Origin: Thalassospira sp.
GTDB lineage: Bacteria; Pseudomonadota; Alphaproteobacteria; Rhodospirillales; Thalassospiraceae
DNA: 64,000 bases
NCBI RefSeq assembly: GCF_030690045.1
Contig: NZ_JAUYHK010000021.1
Location: 124,001 to 188,000, forward strand
Direction of reading: 5' to 3'
Shown: positions 1-10,408 of the stretch, piece after piece
How the letters are laid out: every line of letters begins with the position of its first letter
Numbering within the stretch: the first letter of the stretch is position 1
The notes under the pieces: generated by a model
The model's database searches: none
The model's input: only the letters and a program-made list of their open reading frames with translations
What the model was told of the DNA's origin: nothing
Program-made: the position numbers and the translations under genes

Positions 1-967
1 GCCCCATTTCCGATGCCCGGTCGGCGGCCGGACCGATTTTAAGGGCGTCGATTTGCGGCACCAGTTTGGCAACCAGCGCATCGGCAACGGCATCGGTGAC
101 GGGAACCGCAACCGAAATCGCCATGCACCGTTCCCCGGCTGAACCAAAGGCCGCCCCCATCAGGGCATTGACCGCCATATCCAGATCGGCATCGGGCATG
201 ATCACCATATGGTTTTTTGCCCCACCCAGTGCCTGCACCCGTTTGCCGTTTGCCGTTCCGGTGGTGTAGATATACTGCGCAATCGGGGTGGACCCGACAA
301 AGCTGATCGCCTTGACATCGCGGTTGTGCAACAGGGCATCTACGGCTTCTTTATCACCCTGAACAACGTTGAAAACGCCATCCGGCAAACCGGCCTCGGT
401 CAACCATTCGGCAATCAGAAGCGATGGCGACGGATCGCGCTCGGACGGTTTGAGGATAAAGGTATTGCCACAGGCAAGGGCGACCGGGAACATCCACATC
501 GGCACCATGCAGGGGAAATTGAACGGAGTGATCCCGGCCACGACGCCCAGTGCCTGACGCACTGAATGACTGTCAACGCCGGTGCCGACATTTTCGGTAA
601 AGTCGCCCTTTAACAGATGTGGTGCACCAGTGGCAAATTCGACAACTTCAAGACCACGGGTGACTTCGCCCAGCGCATCATCATGGGTTTTGCCATGTTC
701 GGCGCTGATGGCTTCGGCCAGTTGATCGGCGCGTTCCCACAGGATGGTTTTAAACCGGTCCAGAATACGCGCCCGGCGCAGTGGCGGGGTTTTGGACCAT
801 GCGGGCCATGCGGCCTTGGCAGCGGCAACGGCTGCATCAACCTCAGCCGTGCTGGCAAGGGCGACTTTTTTGTCGGTATCCCCGGTTGCCGGGTTAAAGA
901 CATTCTGACTGCGGCCAGACGTGCTGGCAACGCGGGTTCCATTGATGTAATGGGCAATTTCTGACAT
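1..967 (-). CDS. mmsA: Methylmalonate-semialdehyde dehydrogenase (CoA-acylating), 3' end outside window
   Basis: Last step of myo-inositol breakdown: NAD-dependent, CoA-acylating oxidation of malonate semialdehyde (also methylmalonate semialdehyde in valine breakdown). The first 322 residues are visible of a family usually near 500. The ALDH nucleophile lies in the motif [14 protein letters not shown], Cys about residue 281, and [16 protein letters not shown] is typical of the MMSDH subfamily. The ATG at 967 opens [10 protein letters not shown]. It is the last visible gene of the minus-strand iol operon, 36 bp after iolB, so it could equally be called iolA. Family assignment is firm; substrate is inferred from the operon. 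Confidence 0.93.
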   Translation of the reverse strand, partial: MSEIAHYINGTRVASTSGRSQNVFNPATGDTDKKVALASTAEVDAAVAAAKAAWPAWSKTPPLRRARILDRFKTILWERADQLAEAISAEHGKTHDDALGEVTRGLEVVEFATGAPHLLKGDFTENVGTGVDSHSVRQALGVVAGITPFNFPCMVPMWMFPVALACGNTFILKPSERDPSPSLLIAEWLTEAGLPDGVFNVVQGDKEAVDALLHNRDVKAISFVGSTPIAQYIYTTGTANGKRVQALGGAKNHMVIMPDADLDMAVNALMGAAFGSAGERCMAISVAVPVTDAVADALVAKLVPQIDALKIGPAADRASEMG

Positions 968-1003
968 TTTCTTCCCTAATCTGGTTGTGTGGACTGGCGG
1001 CGA

Positions 1004-1807
1004 CTATTTGCTGTCGCGCTGAAAAATCCAGTCATGGTCGGGATGATTCTGGAAACGCCATTTGCGGATCGGGCCCGCCATGACGTTCAGATAATACATT
1101 TCATAGCCATAAGGTGCGCCGCAAGGATGATGCCCCCTGGGCACCAGCACCACGTCGCCATCCGCCACCGCCATGGTTTCATCCAGCGTTCCGTCTTCGG
1201 TAAAGACCCGCTGAAAACCGAAACCCTGTCGGGGGTTCAAACGGTGATAATAGGTTTCTTCAAGATAGGTCATGTCGGGGAATTTATCCTCGTCATGACG
1301 ATGCGGCGGGTAACTGGACCAGTTACCCTGCGGGGTGAAAACCTCGGTCACCAGCAGGCTGTCGGCGATATCGGATTCTTCCATCGCAATCGGATGGATA
1401 TAACGGGTATTGGCCCCTTTGCCGCGTTCAACCAGCGCAACGTCCCTGATCACACGCGCCGGATAATTGCCCTTGCCCGGTGCGCTACAAATCGCAAGGG
1501 TGCACTCGGTGGTCGCCGTTGCCGTCCATGTGCTGTCATTGGGGGCATAGACACTGTGCGGGCTTTTGCGTTCAAAAACACTCATGCGGTCGCCCAGTTC
1601 GCCGAAATTATGGCCATCGACCGCAATTTCCGCCTTGCCTTCGACCAGCACCAGAATGATTTCGCGATCCCCGGTGGCCTCGGACACGGTTTCGCCGGGT
1701 TTTAAGTGATAAAGCCCGAAACCGACATATCCCCAATTGGCCGATTGGGGGGTGATGTCATGCACCTTGCCGGTTTTGGCAATGGGCTTGCGCAGCAGGT
1801 CGGCCAT
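1004..1807 (-). CDS. iolB: 5-deoxy-glucuronate isomerase
   Basis: Converts 5-deoxy-D-glucuronate to 2-deoxy-5-keto-D-gluconate in cytosolic inositol catabolism. The 267-residue protein is full length for IolB and has a double cupin fold; putative metal ligands lie in YPPHRHDED (His169, His171) with His188 following. The ATG shares one base with the stop of iolE (TGATG), which implies translational coupling. Position between iolE and mmsA fits the pathway order. Confidence 0.95.
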   Translation of the reverse strand: MADLLRKPIAKTGKVHDITPQSANWGYVGFGLYHLKPGETVSEATGDREIILVLVEGKAEIAVDGHNFGELGDRMSVFERKSPHSVYAPNDSTWTATATTECTLAICSAPGKGNYPARVIRDVALVERGKGANTRYIHPIAMEESDIADSLLVTEVFTPQGNWSSYPPHRHDEDKFPDMTYLEETYYHRLNPRQGFGFQRVFTEDGTLDETMAVADGDVVLVPRGHHPCGAPYGYEMYYLNVMAGPIRKWRFQNHPDHDWIFQRDSK

Positions 1808-2712
1808 CAGGCGTCTCCTTTGTCCAGTCCGGTGGATCGGGCCATCGCACGCAGTGATTTCAGGCCCATGCTTTGATACTCAAACGGATTGCGGACAGCC
1901 GGGTCCTGTTCGGCCTCGATCACCAGCCAGCCGCTATAATTATGTTCGGCAGCAATTTTCAGAACCGGTTCAAATGCCACACCGCCTTCGGGATCGCCGG
2001 GTACGGTAAAGACCCCGCGCCGAACACCTTCCAGAAAGCTCAGCTTTTGTTCTTCGACCTGTTTACGAACAGCGGTGCGGACATTTTTGGCATGGATATG
2101 GGCCACGCGGTCCATGTAACGTGCGGCAAGTTCCGCCGGATCTGACCCGCCAAACCACGCATGGCCGGTATCCAGCAACAGATGCGTTTTCGGGCCGGTA
2201 TGGGCCATGAAAGCGTGGATTTCGGCGGGGCTTTCGACAATGGTACCCATATGATGATGATAGACCAGCGTGATACCCTGATCGGCACAGAAAGCCGCGA
2301 TTTCTTCGACGTCCGATCCGAATTTTGCCCATTGATTTTCCGGAAGAACCGGGCTGTCGGCAAGGGCGGCATTGTCGTTGCCATGAATGGCGTTGCTGGT
2401 TTCACACACGATGCAAACCTTGCATCCCATGGCTTTCAACAAATCAAGATGCGGCTGGATCGCCTTTTTTTCATCGGCAACCGAATGGGTCAGCAGGTTT
2501 AACGAATGCCATCCCGACACAAATTTCAGGCCATGCGGATCAAGGGCGGCCTTTAGCGCGACTGGATCGGTCGGCATTTTATGGCCTTTTTCGATGCCGT
2601 CAAAACCGATTTCCCCTGCCTCGGACAGGCAGGTTTCAAGCGAAATATTTGCGCCAAGGGTCTGATCATCGTCATTGGACCATGCAATCGGATTGGTGCC
2701 GTAAAGGATCAT
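1807..2712 (-). CDS. iolE: Inosose dehydratase (xylose-isomerase-like TIM barrel)
   Basis: Dehydrates 2-keto-myo-inositol (scyllo-inosose) to 3D-(3,5/4)-trihydroxycyclohexane-1,2-dione. The 301-residue protein has the IolE N-terminus [12 protein letters not shown] and a sugar-phosphate-isomerase type barrel with acidic and histidine metal-site motifs ([22 protein letters not shown]). It starts 3 bp after the iolD stop, with GGAG placed inside the end of iolD. Confidence 0.95.
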   Translation of the reverse strand: MILYGTNPIAWSNDDDQTLGANISLETCLSEAGEIGFDGIEKGHKMPTDPVALKAALDPHGLKFVSGWHSLNLLTHSVADEKKAIQPHLDLLKAMGCKVCIVCETSNAIHGNDNAALADSPVLPENQWAKFGSDVEEIAAFCADQGITLVYHHHMGTIVESPAEIHAFMAHTGPKTHLLLDTGHAWFGGSDPAELAARYMDRVAHIHAKNVRTAVRKQVEEQKLSFLEGVRRGVFTVPGDPEGGVAFEPVLKIAAEHNYSGWLVIEAEQDPAVRNPFEYQSMGLKSLRAMARSTGLDKGDA

Positions 2713-2715
2713 TTT

Positions 2716-4545
2716 TCAATCTCCGGGGCGCTGGTTTTTCAGCGCGGTTTCGTAATTCTGACGGGCGGCGTTCACACTTGGGCGAACCGAAACTTCGGGG
2801 ATGGCGACATCCCACCAATGACCGCCTGCCTGTGTGGTTGGCAGGGGATCGGTATCAATCACGATGGCGTAACTGCGGTCGGCCTTGCGCGCCTGATCCA
2901 TTGCGGCTTCAAGTTCGGCAATCGACGATACTTTTTCGGCAATTGCGCCCATCGATGCGGCATGGGCGGTGAAATCAATCGCAGACGGCACCACATGGCG
3001 GGCGGTATCAAGAAGGTTGTTGAAACTTTCGCCGCCGGTTGCCATTTGCAGGCGGTTGATACAGCCATAACCGCGATTATCAAGAATCACAGTGATGATT
3101 TTGTGACCGAGCATGACACTGGTTGCCAGTTCGGAATTCATCATCATATAGGATCCGTCGCCGACCATGACGACAACATCCCGATCAGGGCAGGCCATTT
3201 TAACGCCCAATCCACCGGCGATTTCATAACCCATGCAGGAAAAACCATATTCAACGTGATAGCCGTTGGGTTTGGCGGCCTTCCATAATTTGTGCAATTC
3301 ACCGGGCAGACCGCCAGCGGCACAAACGAGAATGGCATTGTCATCGACACTGCGCTGGACCGCGCCAATCACCTGTGCATCGGTCGGAAGCTGATTGCCG
3401 GTGGGGATGGCGGTGGCCTCATCGACGGCGGCCATCCATGCGGATTTCAATTTGGCATCGGGGCGGCGGGCGATGTGAATACCAAGGTCTGCGCCCAGGT
3501 CTTCCAGCACAACCCTGGCATCGCCAGTCACGGCAATGGCGTTGTGTTTGCTGCTGTCATAGGCCGCGACATTGATCGATAAAATGCGGCGGTCCGGGTT
3601 TTTAAACAGGGACCAACTGCCGGTGGTGAAATCCTGCAACCGGGTGCCGACCGCAATGATCAGATCGGCATGTTCGGCAATGGCATTGGCGCTGCTGGAA
3701 CCTGTAACGCCAATTGATCCCAGATTAAGCTCATCATCCCACGGCAGGGCGGATTTTCCCGCCTGGGTTTCGCCAACCGGAATCTGATGGCGATGGGCAA
3801 ATTCGCGCAAAGTGTCACACGCCCCGGCATAATGCACACCGCCTCCGGCAATGATGATGGGCTGTTTTGCGGCGCGAATGGCGGCAACCGCATCGGCCAC
3901 CTGATCAGCATCGGCCCGTGGGCGGCGCTGTTTCCAGGTTTTCGGAGTGAAAAAACTTTCGGGCCAGTCATATGCTTCGGTCTGCACATCCTGACAAAAG
4001 GCCAGCGTCACTGGCCCACAATCGGCCGGGTCGGTCAGGGTTGCCATCGCACGCGGCAAGGCGGTCAGAAGCTGTTCGGGGCGGGTGATGCGGTCAAAAT
4101 ACCGGCTGACCGGTTTAAAACAGTCATTGGCGGAAATCGTACCGTCGCCAAAATCCTCGACCTGCTGCAGGACCGGATCGGGGGCGCGATTGGCAAAAAC
4201 ATCGCCCGGCACAAACAGCACCGGCAGGCGGTTGACATGGGCAAGGGCGGCGGCGGTGACCATATTGGTCGCGCCCGGCCCGATGGAGGTTGTGACCGCC
4301 ATTGTCCGTTTGCGGTTGCTGGCCTTGGCATAGGCGATGGCGGCAAGTGCCATGCCCTGTTCATTATGGCCACGCCATGTTGGCAGAGCATCGCCGATAC
4401 CATGCAAGGCCTCACCAATTCCCGCGACATTGCCGTGGCCGAAAATCGCCCAGCATCCGCCAAAAAACGGTACGCCATCGGCATTATTTTGCACACTCAG
4501 ATAGCGCATCATGGCCTGTGCTGCGGTCAGGCGTAGGGTTTTCAT
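2716..4545 (-). CDS. iolD: 3D-(3,5/4)-trihydroxycyclohexane-1,2-dione hydrolase (ThDP-dependent)
   Basis: Opens the inositol-derived ring to give 5-deoxy-glucuronate. With the ATG at 4545 the protein is 609 residues (MKTLRLTAAQ...), preceded by GGAGGA; a longer upstream reading has no ribosome site and was rejected. The acetolactate-synthase-like layout is visible: N-terminal pyrimidine-binding domain with FGHGNVAGIGEAL, and the ThDP/Mg motif GDGSYMMMNSEL from about residue 462 followed by a downstream Asn (DNRGYG). Start overlaps the iolC stop by 4 bp (ATGA). Confidence 0.95.
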   Translation of the reverse strand: MKTLRLTAAQAMMRYLSVQNNADGVPFFGGCWAIFGHGNVAGIGEALHGIGDALPTWRGHNEQGMALAAIAYAKASNRKRTMAVTTSIGPGATNMVTAAALAHVNRLPVLFVPGDVFANRAPDPVLQQVEDFGDGTISANDCFKPVSRYFDRITRPEQLLTALPRAMATLTDPADCGPVTLAFCQDVQTEAYDWPESFFTPKTWKQRRPRADADQVADAVAAIRAAKQPIIIAGGGVHYAGACDTLREFAHRHQIPVGETQAGKSALPWDDELNLGSIGVTGSSSANAIAEHADLIIAVGTRLQDFTTGSWSLFKNPDRRILSINVAAYDSSKHNAIAVTGDARVVLEDLGADLGIHIARRPDAKLKSAWMAAVDEATAIPTGNQLPTDAQVIGAVQRSVDDNAILVCAAGGLPGELHKLWKAAKPNGYHVEYGFSCMGYEIAGGLGVKMACPDRDVVVMVGDGSYMMMNSELATSVMLGHKIITVILDNRGYGCINRLQMATGGESFNNLLDTARHVVPSAIDFTAHAASMGAIAEKVSSIAELEAAMDQARKADRSYAIVIDTDPLPTTQAGGHWWDVAIPEVSVRPSVNAARQNYETALKNQRPGD

Positions 4546-6452
4546 GCCGTTCCTCCGATTTTTTGCCGTGCAGTATCCCAGACAATGCACAGTTTCTGGT
4601 ATTTTTCTGCCATATCGTTGATGGCGGTGGCATCATCAATCTTGCCCGCCAGCCACGCCCGTGCCGTTGCCCCGAAAATGGTCCGACCGACGGCAAAGCC
4701 GCGCACTAGCGGATGACGGGCGGCTGTGGCGAAACTGTCGATCAGCAGGTCTTCGGTTGAATCCAGACCGAGAACGACAATTCCGCGGCAATGGGGATCG
4801 TGGCGTGTGATCATGTCACAGGCATGGTGCCATGCGGCATCCGATTTCATCGGTTCCAGTTTCCACCAGTCGGGATAGACGCCGATCTGATAAAACCGTG
4901 CGATGATTGCCGCCGCTGTATGGTCATCGCAGGGGGCGACCTTGGACGGGATTACCTCCAAAAGGAATTCCAGCCGATTGGCCCGTGCCGCATCGGCAAG
5001 CCGCAGGATGGTTTCTTCCTGTCGGGATTTCATCTCGTCGCTGTCATCGGGATGATAGAAACACAAAACCTTGACGACATGTTCGAGGGGCCATTCCGAC
5101 AGCTTGCTGCCCAGATCGGGGCCAATTTCAAGGTTCAGGGGCCGTGATCCCGGATATTCGACAGGGCGACCGATCCATAATCCGCTGCCTGCGGCATCAT
5201 AAAGCGCATCGCGGCCCAGCCGTTCATCGCATAAAATGCCATATCCGGGCTTATCCCCCGCGACCTTGCGGGTGGCCTGAAGACACAGTTTTTTGAACGC
5301 ACCAATACGGTCATGGGACACACCGGCTTCATCGGCCATGTCTTCCAGTTGCATACGATGGTCAAAGGCAAAAACCCGCATATCGGGCCAGTCGCCGGTA
5401 CGATTGGTGGACCAGTGAATTTGTTCCAGGTCCCCGTCATGACGCAGGGCCGGGGTGATCATGCCGCGTTTAAAGAAAAACTGCAATTCTTCCCAACTGG
5501 GATAGGCGGGGGCGCAGCCATGCCGCGATACGGCAAAGGCCCCACAGGCATTGGCGTATTTCAGGGATGTTTGCCAATCCTGCCCGGTCAGCCAACCCTT
5601 GAGCAAGCCTGACATAAAACCATCGCCGGCGCCCAGAACATTGAAAACTTCCACAGGGAAACCGGGGCCTGAAATCCCGTCATCAAGGTTTTGTCCGATG
5701 GCACCGGTAAAGGCCGATGCCCCCATCGGTCCGCGTTTGCAGACCAGAACCGCCTTGGTCAGGGCGCGTACCGCCCGCAGGGCGGCAAGGGTATCGGTGG
5801 TGCCGCCTGCTATGTGGAATTCTTCCTCGGTCCCGACGATCATGTCAAACAGATGCAGGGTCGATTGCAGTTCTTTGGTGACGGCATCCGATGCGATAAA
5901 GCGGTTTTCGCCATCACCATGCCCGGCAAGGCCCCATAAGTTGGGCCGGTAATCAATATCAAGGGCGGTTTGCGCACCATTGCCCCGTGCAAGATTAAGT
6001 GCCTTGAGGACGGCAGCACGGGTCCGCGGATGCGACAAATGGGTGCCGGTCACGGTGACGCAGCGGCTTTCGGCGATAAAGGCCGGATCAATATCATCCT
6101 CGCACAGCGCCATATCGGCACAGTTTTCGCGATAGAAAATCAGCGGAAACTGTTCCTGATTGCGAATACCGAGAATGACAAGGGCGGTCAGGCGTTGCGG
6201 GTCGGTGATCACGCCGCGGACATCAACCCCCTCTGCTGCAAGCTGTTCACGGATGAAACGGCCCATATGTTCATCGCCGACCCGTGTGATCAGGGCGGAT
6301 TTCAAACCAAGCCGTGCCGTTCCTGCCGCCATATTGGTGGGGGATCCGCCAATATATTTGTTGAAGGATGCCATATCCTCCAGACGACCGCCGATCTGCG
6401 CACCATACAGATCCACAGAAGATCGACCGATTGTAATGACATCAAGGGCCAT
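4542..6452 (-). CDS. iolC: Fused 5-dehydro-2-deoxygluconokinase (IolC) and DUF2090 aldolase-like domain
   Basis: The N-terminal half (about 1-325) is a PfkB-family sugar kinase: GGSPTNMAAGTARLG substrate region and the anion-hole/catalytic motif GAGDGFMSG near residue 274. It phosphorylates 2-deoxy-5-keto-gluconate. The C-terminal half (about 330-636) is DUF2090, predicted to be a TIM-barrel related to class I sugar-phosphate aldolases; FAFDHRMQLEDMADEAG opens it. The fusion is common in proteobacteria and may supply the IolJ-type aldolase step, since no separate iolJ is seen here; that role is inference. The start overlaps the transporter ATPase stop by one base, with GGAGGA upstream. Confidence 0.93.
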   Translation of the reverse strand: MALDVITIGRSSVDLYGAQIGGRLEDMASFNKYIGGSPTNMAAGTARLGLKSALITRVGDEHMGRFIREQLAAEGVDVRGVITDPQRLTALVILGIRNQEQFPLIFYRENCADMALCEDDIDPAFIAESRCVTVTGTHLSHPRTRAAVLKALNLARGNGAQTALDIDYRPNLWGLAGHGDGENRFIASDAVTKELQSTLHLFDMIVGTEEEFHIAGGTTDTLAALRAVRALTKAVLVCKRGPMGASAFTGAIGQNLDDGISGPGFPVEVFNVLGAGDGFMSGLLKGWLTGQDWQTSLKYANACGAFAVSRHGCAPAYPSWEELQFFFKRGMITPALRHDGDLEQIHWSTNRTGDWPDMRVFAFDHRMQLEDMADEAGVSHDRIGAFKKLCLQATRKVAGDKPGYGILCDERLGRDALYDAAGSGLWIGRPVEYPGSRPLNLEIGPDLGSKLSEWPLEHVVKVLCFYHPDDSDEMKSRQEETILRLADAARANRLEFLLEVIPSKVAPCDDHTAAAIIARFYQIGVYPDWWKLEPMKSDAAWHHACDMITRHDPHCRGIVVLGLDSTEDLLIDSFATAARHPLVRGFAVGRTIFGATARAWLAGKIDDATAINDMAEKYQKLCIVWDTARQKIGGTA

Positions 6453-7231
6453 CAGATGGTTCCTCCGAGCGAACCTTCAAGTTCTGCCAGTTCCTGCCCG
6501 CCTGCCATCAAATCCTGCAATTCTTCGGGCGAAATCTGGCCGCGTTCGGCCGTGCCGTGGGTCTGGCCGCGATTGAGCACGGTGAAACGATCCCCGACGG
6601 CCATCGCATGACGGACATTGTGGGTGATGAACACAACGCCAATCCCGGTTTTGCGTACCCGGTCAATGGTTGCCAGAACATTGGATGTTTGCCGTACGCC
6701 AAGGGCCGATGTCGGTTCGTCAAGGATCAGGACCTTGGCGCCGAAATGAACTGCCCGGGCAATGGCGACCGTCTGGCGTTCGCCGCCCGACAGGGTGCCA
6801 ACCGCCTGATCGGGCTCGCGCAGGTTGATGCCCATGCGGGCCATTTCCTCAAGCGTGACCTTGTTGGCCTTGTCAAAATCAATGGATTTGAAGGGACCAA
6901 ATCCCTTTTGCGGTTCACGACCCATCCAGAAATTCCGCGTCACCGACATCAGCGGAATCATTGCCAGATCCTGATAAACCGTCGCAATCCCGGCGGCCAT
7001 GGCATCACGCGGATTGTCAAACACCGTATCTGTGCCATTGACGCGGATGACACCGCTGCTGGGTTTGTGAACACCGGACATGGTTTTGATAAAGGTCGAT
7101 TTTCCCGCGCCATTATCCCCCAGAAGGCAATGGCATTCGCCGGGACGTACATCAAAGGACACCCCGCCCAGCGCGATCACCGGGCCAAAATGCTTTTCGA
7201 TATTCTGCATTTCGATCAGTGGCGTGGTCAT
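6452..7231 (-). CDS. Sugar (probably myo-inositol) ABC transporter ATP-binding protein
   Basis: Single-domain ATPase of the carbohydrate-uptake-2 type, 259 residues: Walker [10 protein letters not shown] (38-46), signature LSGGE (147-151), Walker [12 protein letters not shown] (168-178), H-loop ITHN. Unlike RbsA or MglA it has one nucleotide-binding domain, so it would act as a homodimer. It is joined by one-base stop/start overlaps to the permease before it and iolC after it, which points strongly to inositol as substrate. IatA-like by analogy; transport specificity is inferred. Confidence 0.92.
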   Translation of the reverse strand: MTTPLIEMQNIEKHFGPVIALGGVSFDVRPGECHCLLGDNGAGKSTFIKTMSGVHKPSSGVIRVNGTDTVFDNPRDAMAAGIATVYQDLAMIPLMSVTRNFWMGREPQKGFGPFKSIDFDKANKVTLEEMARMGINLREPDQAVGTLSGGERQTVAIARAVHFGAKVLILDEPTSALGVRQTSNVLATIDRVRKTGIGVVFITHNVRHAMAVGDRFTVLNRGQTHGTAERGQISPEELQDLMAGGQELAELEGSLGGTI

Positions 7232-8328
7232 CAGCGTTCTCCCGTGATCAGGCGGCGGATATAGGTATTCATGATCACCGCCAGAATAAGGATGGTGCCC
7301 AGAAATACCCGGAACAGCGAACTTTCAGCCCCGGCAAAAAACAGGCCCTGTTGCACAACCCCGAAAATCAGCGCACCAAGGGCCGCGCCAATGACCGAGC
7401 CATAACCGCCGGTCAGAAGGGCACCGCCAATCACGACACAGATGATTGCCTCGAATTCTTTCAACAAACCACGGTCTGCGGCGGCCGAGCCAAATTCAAT
7501 CACCTGACAGGTGGCAAAAACAGTGGCGCAAAAGGCGGTAAACATGAACATCAGGATTTTAACCCGATTGACCGGCACGCCGACATACAAAGCTGCGCGG
7601 GCATCGCCGCCCGATGCGAAAATCCAGTTGCCAAACCGGGTTTTGGTCAGAAGCCAGTGCCCGAAAATTACCAGAACAATCGCCCAGATCACCATCATCG
7701 GGATACCATCCACCACCGGCTGTCCCATGCGGGTGCCACGGGTAAAGGTTTGCAGGACGCCAATATCACCCAGCCACTGAAACAGTCCGGTCAGGATTTT
7801 ACCGCCAAACAAAAAGGCCAGCGGGTCGCCCACGGCGACTTCCTTCACGCCACCAATAATGGTCTGGCGGGTGGTCAGGATCGACAGCCAGATGGTCAGG
7901 CCGCGCAGGATATAAAGGAAGGCCAGGGTTACGATAAAACTGGGCAGGCCGGTCTTGATGACCAGAAAACCGTTTAACGCGCCAAGACCGACACAAATGA
8001 CAAAAGCGGTGATAATCGACAGCCAGACGGGCCAACCCCACTGGACAGACAGGATGGCAATAACAATCCCGGCAAAGCCGATCATCGACCCGACGGACAG
8101 ATCAAATTCCCCAGCGATCATCAACAAACAGGCACCCACCGCAATGATGGCAAACTGGGCAGAGACAACGGTCCAGTTCTGAATGCCTTCGGGGGCGAAC
8201 ATGCCGCTGTCACCCGCAATCATCAGAAAGAACACAAAAACCAGAATGGTTCCGCAAATTGCGCCAAGTTCCGGCCGGATCATGGCACGCCGGAGGCTTG
8301 AGACTTGCTTTAATCGCTCGTCCGTCAT
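7231..8328 (-). CDS. Sugar (probably myo-inositol) ABC transporter permease
   Basis: Inner-membrane permease of the RbsC/AraH family (BPD_transp_2), 365 residues with about ten hydrophobic segments. Conserved features include [15 protein letters not shown] and the cytoplasmic coupling region near [14 protein letters not shown]. It is followed without a gap by its ATPase and preceded, after an 82-bp space holding a strong hairpin, by the periplasmic binding protein. Substrate is inferred from fusion to the iol operon. Confidence 0.92.
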   Translation of the reverse strand: MTDERLKQVSSLRRAMIRPELGAICGTILVFVFFLMIAGDSGMFAPEGIQNWTVVSAQFAIIAVGACLLMIAGEFDLSVGSMIGFAGIVIAILSVQWGWPVWLSIITAFVICVGLGALNGFLVIKTGLPSFIVTLAFLYILRGLTIWLSILTTRQTIIGGVKEVAVGDPLAFLFGGKILTGLFQWLGDIGVLQTFTRGTRMGQPVVDGIPMMVIWAIVLVIFGHWLLTKTRFGNWIFASGGDARAALYVGVPVNRVKILMFMFTAFCATVFATCQVIEFGSAAADRGLLKEFEAIICVVIGGALLTGGYGSVIGAALGALIFGVVQQGLFFAGAESSLFRVFLGTILILAVIMNTYIRRLITGER

Positions 8329-8364
8329 GGCATCACTCTTTGATTAGGGCATGAAGGTGCCAGA

Positions 8365-8393
8365 GGGCGGTGCTGTCATCGTGCGCACCGCCC
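8365..8393 (-). other. Intercistronic hairpin between binding-protein and permease genes
   Basis: A perfect 9-bp inverted repeat (GGGCGGTGC at 8365-8373, GCACCGCCC at 8385-8393) with an 11-nt loop lies between the two transporter genes and lacks a following T-run on the minus strand. Such hairpins between binding-protein and permease genes often stabilise or partly terminate mRNA so that the binding protein is made in excess. The structure is seen; the effect is inferred. Confidence 0.6.
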
Positions 8394-8410
8394 CCTGACG
8401 GGAGGAAGAC

Positions 8411-9352
8411 TTAGCGGAATTCGCCCGCGTATTTTTCGACCAGTGCGATATTGTCTTTGGTGATAAAGCCCGGACCGGAATTCATGTGGCCGGACGGCAG
8501 CACGCCATAGCGCACAAGATTGGTCAGGATCACGACCGGCATATAACCCTGAAGATAGGGCTGCTGATCAATCGCAAAGGCAATTTCGTCGTTTTTGATG
8601 GCGGTGGCGATTTCACCGGAAAGGTCGAAAGTACCAAACATCATCTCGCCAGCCAGACCGGCATCGCGCAGGGCGGCAAGGGTCGGGTGGGCCGATGTCG
8701 GGCCCAGTGCCAGAACCGCACCGGTATCAGGGTTGGTGGAAAGATAGGCGGCGACCTTGTTCTGGATTTCCGACGGGTCCTGCCCGGCATCAATCATCTG
8801 GTTGTCCAGATCGGTGCCCAGCGCATCGGCAAAGCCCTGGCAGCGTTCAACCGACGCCGGGTTGGTGATGTAGTGATTAACGCACAGGAACGATGTTGCA
8901 CCGGCATCGGCGGCGCGTTTGCCCGCACCGAAACCGGCATCATATTCCGGCTGACCGACATGCATCAGTGCGCCCAGTTCTTCGGACTGCGCCTGAGTGC
9001 CGGAATTGATGGTGATCACCGGAATACCCTTGTCAACTGCATCGCGCAACGGGCCTTGCAGAACGTTAAAATCGGCAATGGTGACAATGATGCCATCGGG
9101 ATTGGTGGCCGATGTCTGTTCGACGATACGGGCCATATCGGCAAGATCGCCAGTGGCCGGATTGCGGTATTCAACGGAAACATCCATCTGGTCGCCTGCA
9201 ACCTTGATGGCGTTTTTGATGGTGTTCCACCAGCTGTCACTGTCAGGTGCGTGGCTGATCAGAACAAATTTTTCGCCTTCAGCGGCGGCAGGTGCGACCA
9301 TCCCGGTCAGGGCAATACTGGCTGCGGCAATCGCGGTAAGTGTCTTTTTCAA
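8411..9352 (-). CDS. Periplasmic sugar (probably myo-inositol) binding protein of ABC transporter
   Basis: Periplasmic-binding-protein-like I (RbsB/IbpA type), 313 residues, with a clear Sec signal peptide (MKKTLTAIAAASIALTG..., cleavage after APAAA). The start codon is TTG at 9352; GGGAGG stands 5-6 nt upstream and no ATG offers an equally good signal peptide. It captures the ligand for the permease/ATPase pair downstream. It is the first gene of the minus-strand catabolic operon, with a palindromic operator about 135 bp upstream. Confidence 0.92.
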   Translation of the reverse strand: MKKTLTAIAAASIALTGMVAPAAAEGEKFVLISHAPDSDSWWNTIKNAIKVAGDQMDVSVEYRNPATGDLADMARIVEQTSATNPDGIIVTIADFNVLQGPLRDAVDKGIPVITINSGTQAQSEELGALMHVGQPEYDAGFGAGKRAADAGATSFLCVNHYITNPASVERCQGFADALGTDLDNQMIDAGQDPSEIQNKVAAYLSTNPDTGAVLALGPTSAHPTLAALRDAGLAGEMMFGTFDLSGEIATAIKNDEIAFAIDQQPYLQGYMPVVILTNLVRYGVLPSGHMNSGPGFITKDNIALVEKYAGEFR

Positions 9353-9486
9353 TTTAGCCTCCCTAGTGGCTTTGATATGCAGCGCCCTGTGCGGGCGATA
9401 CCGTGTGGAGCAATGCGACCGGCGTTTTTGGTTTTGAGGCGACGCCTGATCCGGCAGTAAAGTGTAAGGATCCTTTTGTACCGTTG

Positions 9487-9506
9487 AATGGAATTTTTAT
9501 TCCATT
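9487..9506 (-). promoter_or_regulatory. Palindromic operator upstream of the inositol transporter/iol operon
   Basis: Perfect 8-4-8 palindrome: AATGGAAT, TTTT, ATTCCATT. It contains GGAA-N6-TTCC, the pattern reported for RpiR-type IolR sites in Sinorhizobium. It lies between the rpiR stop and the binding-protein start. The related palindrome at 10409-10426 fronts the divergent dehydrogenase. Binding by the neighbouring RpiR protein is inferred. Confidence 0.7.
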
Positions 9507-9531
9507 TATTTTTTAATGCAACAAATTTTTT

Positions 9532-10356
9532 CTATTTAGCGTTCCGTTCACGCCGTGCCCCGATGGCCACAGCAAGGGCAATCGCAAGGGAAAGTGTGGC
9601 GGACAGGGCACGAAATGCCCCGACATCGACCTCGGAAACACTCAGCGGCAAGGCCCCGGTCCGGCGTAACGGGCTGGTCGGGGTGTCGGTAATCGCGACA
9701 ACCGTGTTGCCGAGTCCCTGCGCGTAACTGGCAAGATCGACGGTTTCCTGCGAATAGGGGGCAAAGGTGATGGCGATCAAAACATCGCCGGGCCGGATGG
9801 CGTTGCGGGGGTTCAGTTTGCCGATGCCATCATGTAACATCGCGGGAATGTCCATTTTTTCAAAGGCATAGCCCAGATAAGATGCCACCGGAAAGGCGCG
9901 CCGGAATCCGACGATATGGATCATCGGTGCATGGGACAGAACATCGACCGCCTGTTCGAGCAAATCCGGGTCAATCGATGTTGCCAGATTTTCCAACGAC
10001 ACACGCCCGGCCTCGACAAATTCGGCCAAAAGGGCAGTCGGGCTATCGGCCCCGGCGGCTTTCAGATTATCCAGCCGCGTCGCATAATCGGGCCATTTTT
10101 GTGCATAGTTTTCGCGAAACATTTTTTGCATTTCGCTGAAACCGGAAAACCCCAAAATCTGGCAAAACCGCATAAAGGCGGAGGGTTGGACGCCCGCAGC
10201 GGTTGCCAGTTCGGCGACGGTCGATACCGCAATCCGGTCGGTATTATGCGCGATATAATCGGCACATTGCCGCACTCTTTTGGGCATGGAATCCGAAACT
10301 TCGGCCAGACGATGATTGAATTCCTCAAGCGATACCGGCGCATTTTGCTGTGTCAT
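9532..10356 (-). CDS. RpiR-family transcriptional regulator (IolR-like)
   Basis: The 274-residue protein has an N-terminal HTH_6 domain (about 1-80; VAELATAAGVQPSAFMRFCQ recognition region) and a C-terminal SIS sugar-phosphate-binding domain (about 125-250; HIVGFRRAFPVASYLG). It sits just upstream of the inositol transporter on the same strand and is divergent from a dehydrogenase gene, and twin palindromes lie in both flanking gaps. Role as the inositol-pathway repressor responding to a phosphorylated intermediate is inferred from family and place. Confidence 0.9.
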   Translation of the reverse strand: MTQQNAPVSLEEFNHRLAEVSDSMPKRVRQCADYIAHNTDRIAVSTVAELATAAGVQPSAFMRFCQILGFSGFSEMQKMFRENYAQKWPDYATRLDNLKAAGADSPTALLAEFVEAGRVSLENLATSIDPDLLEQAVDVLSHAPMIHIVGFRRAFPVASYLGYAFEKMDIPAMLHDGIGKLNPRNAIRPGDVLIAITFAPYSQETVDLASYAQGLGNTVVAITDTPTSPLRRTGALPLSVSEVDVGAFRALSATLSLAIALAVAIGARRERNAK

Positions 10357-10408
10357 GATCTCTCTTTATTTTTCTTGACGCGCGGTCTGTTCCATGCGCA
10401 TCCGTTTT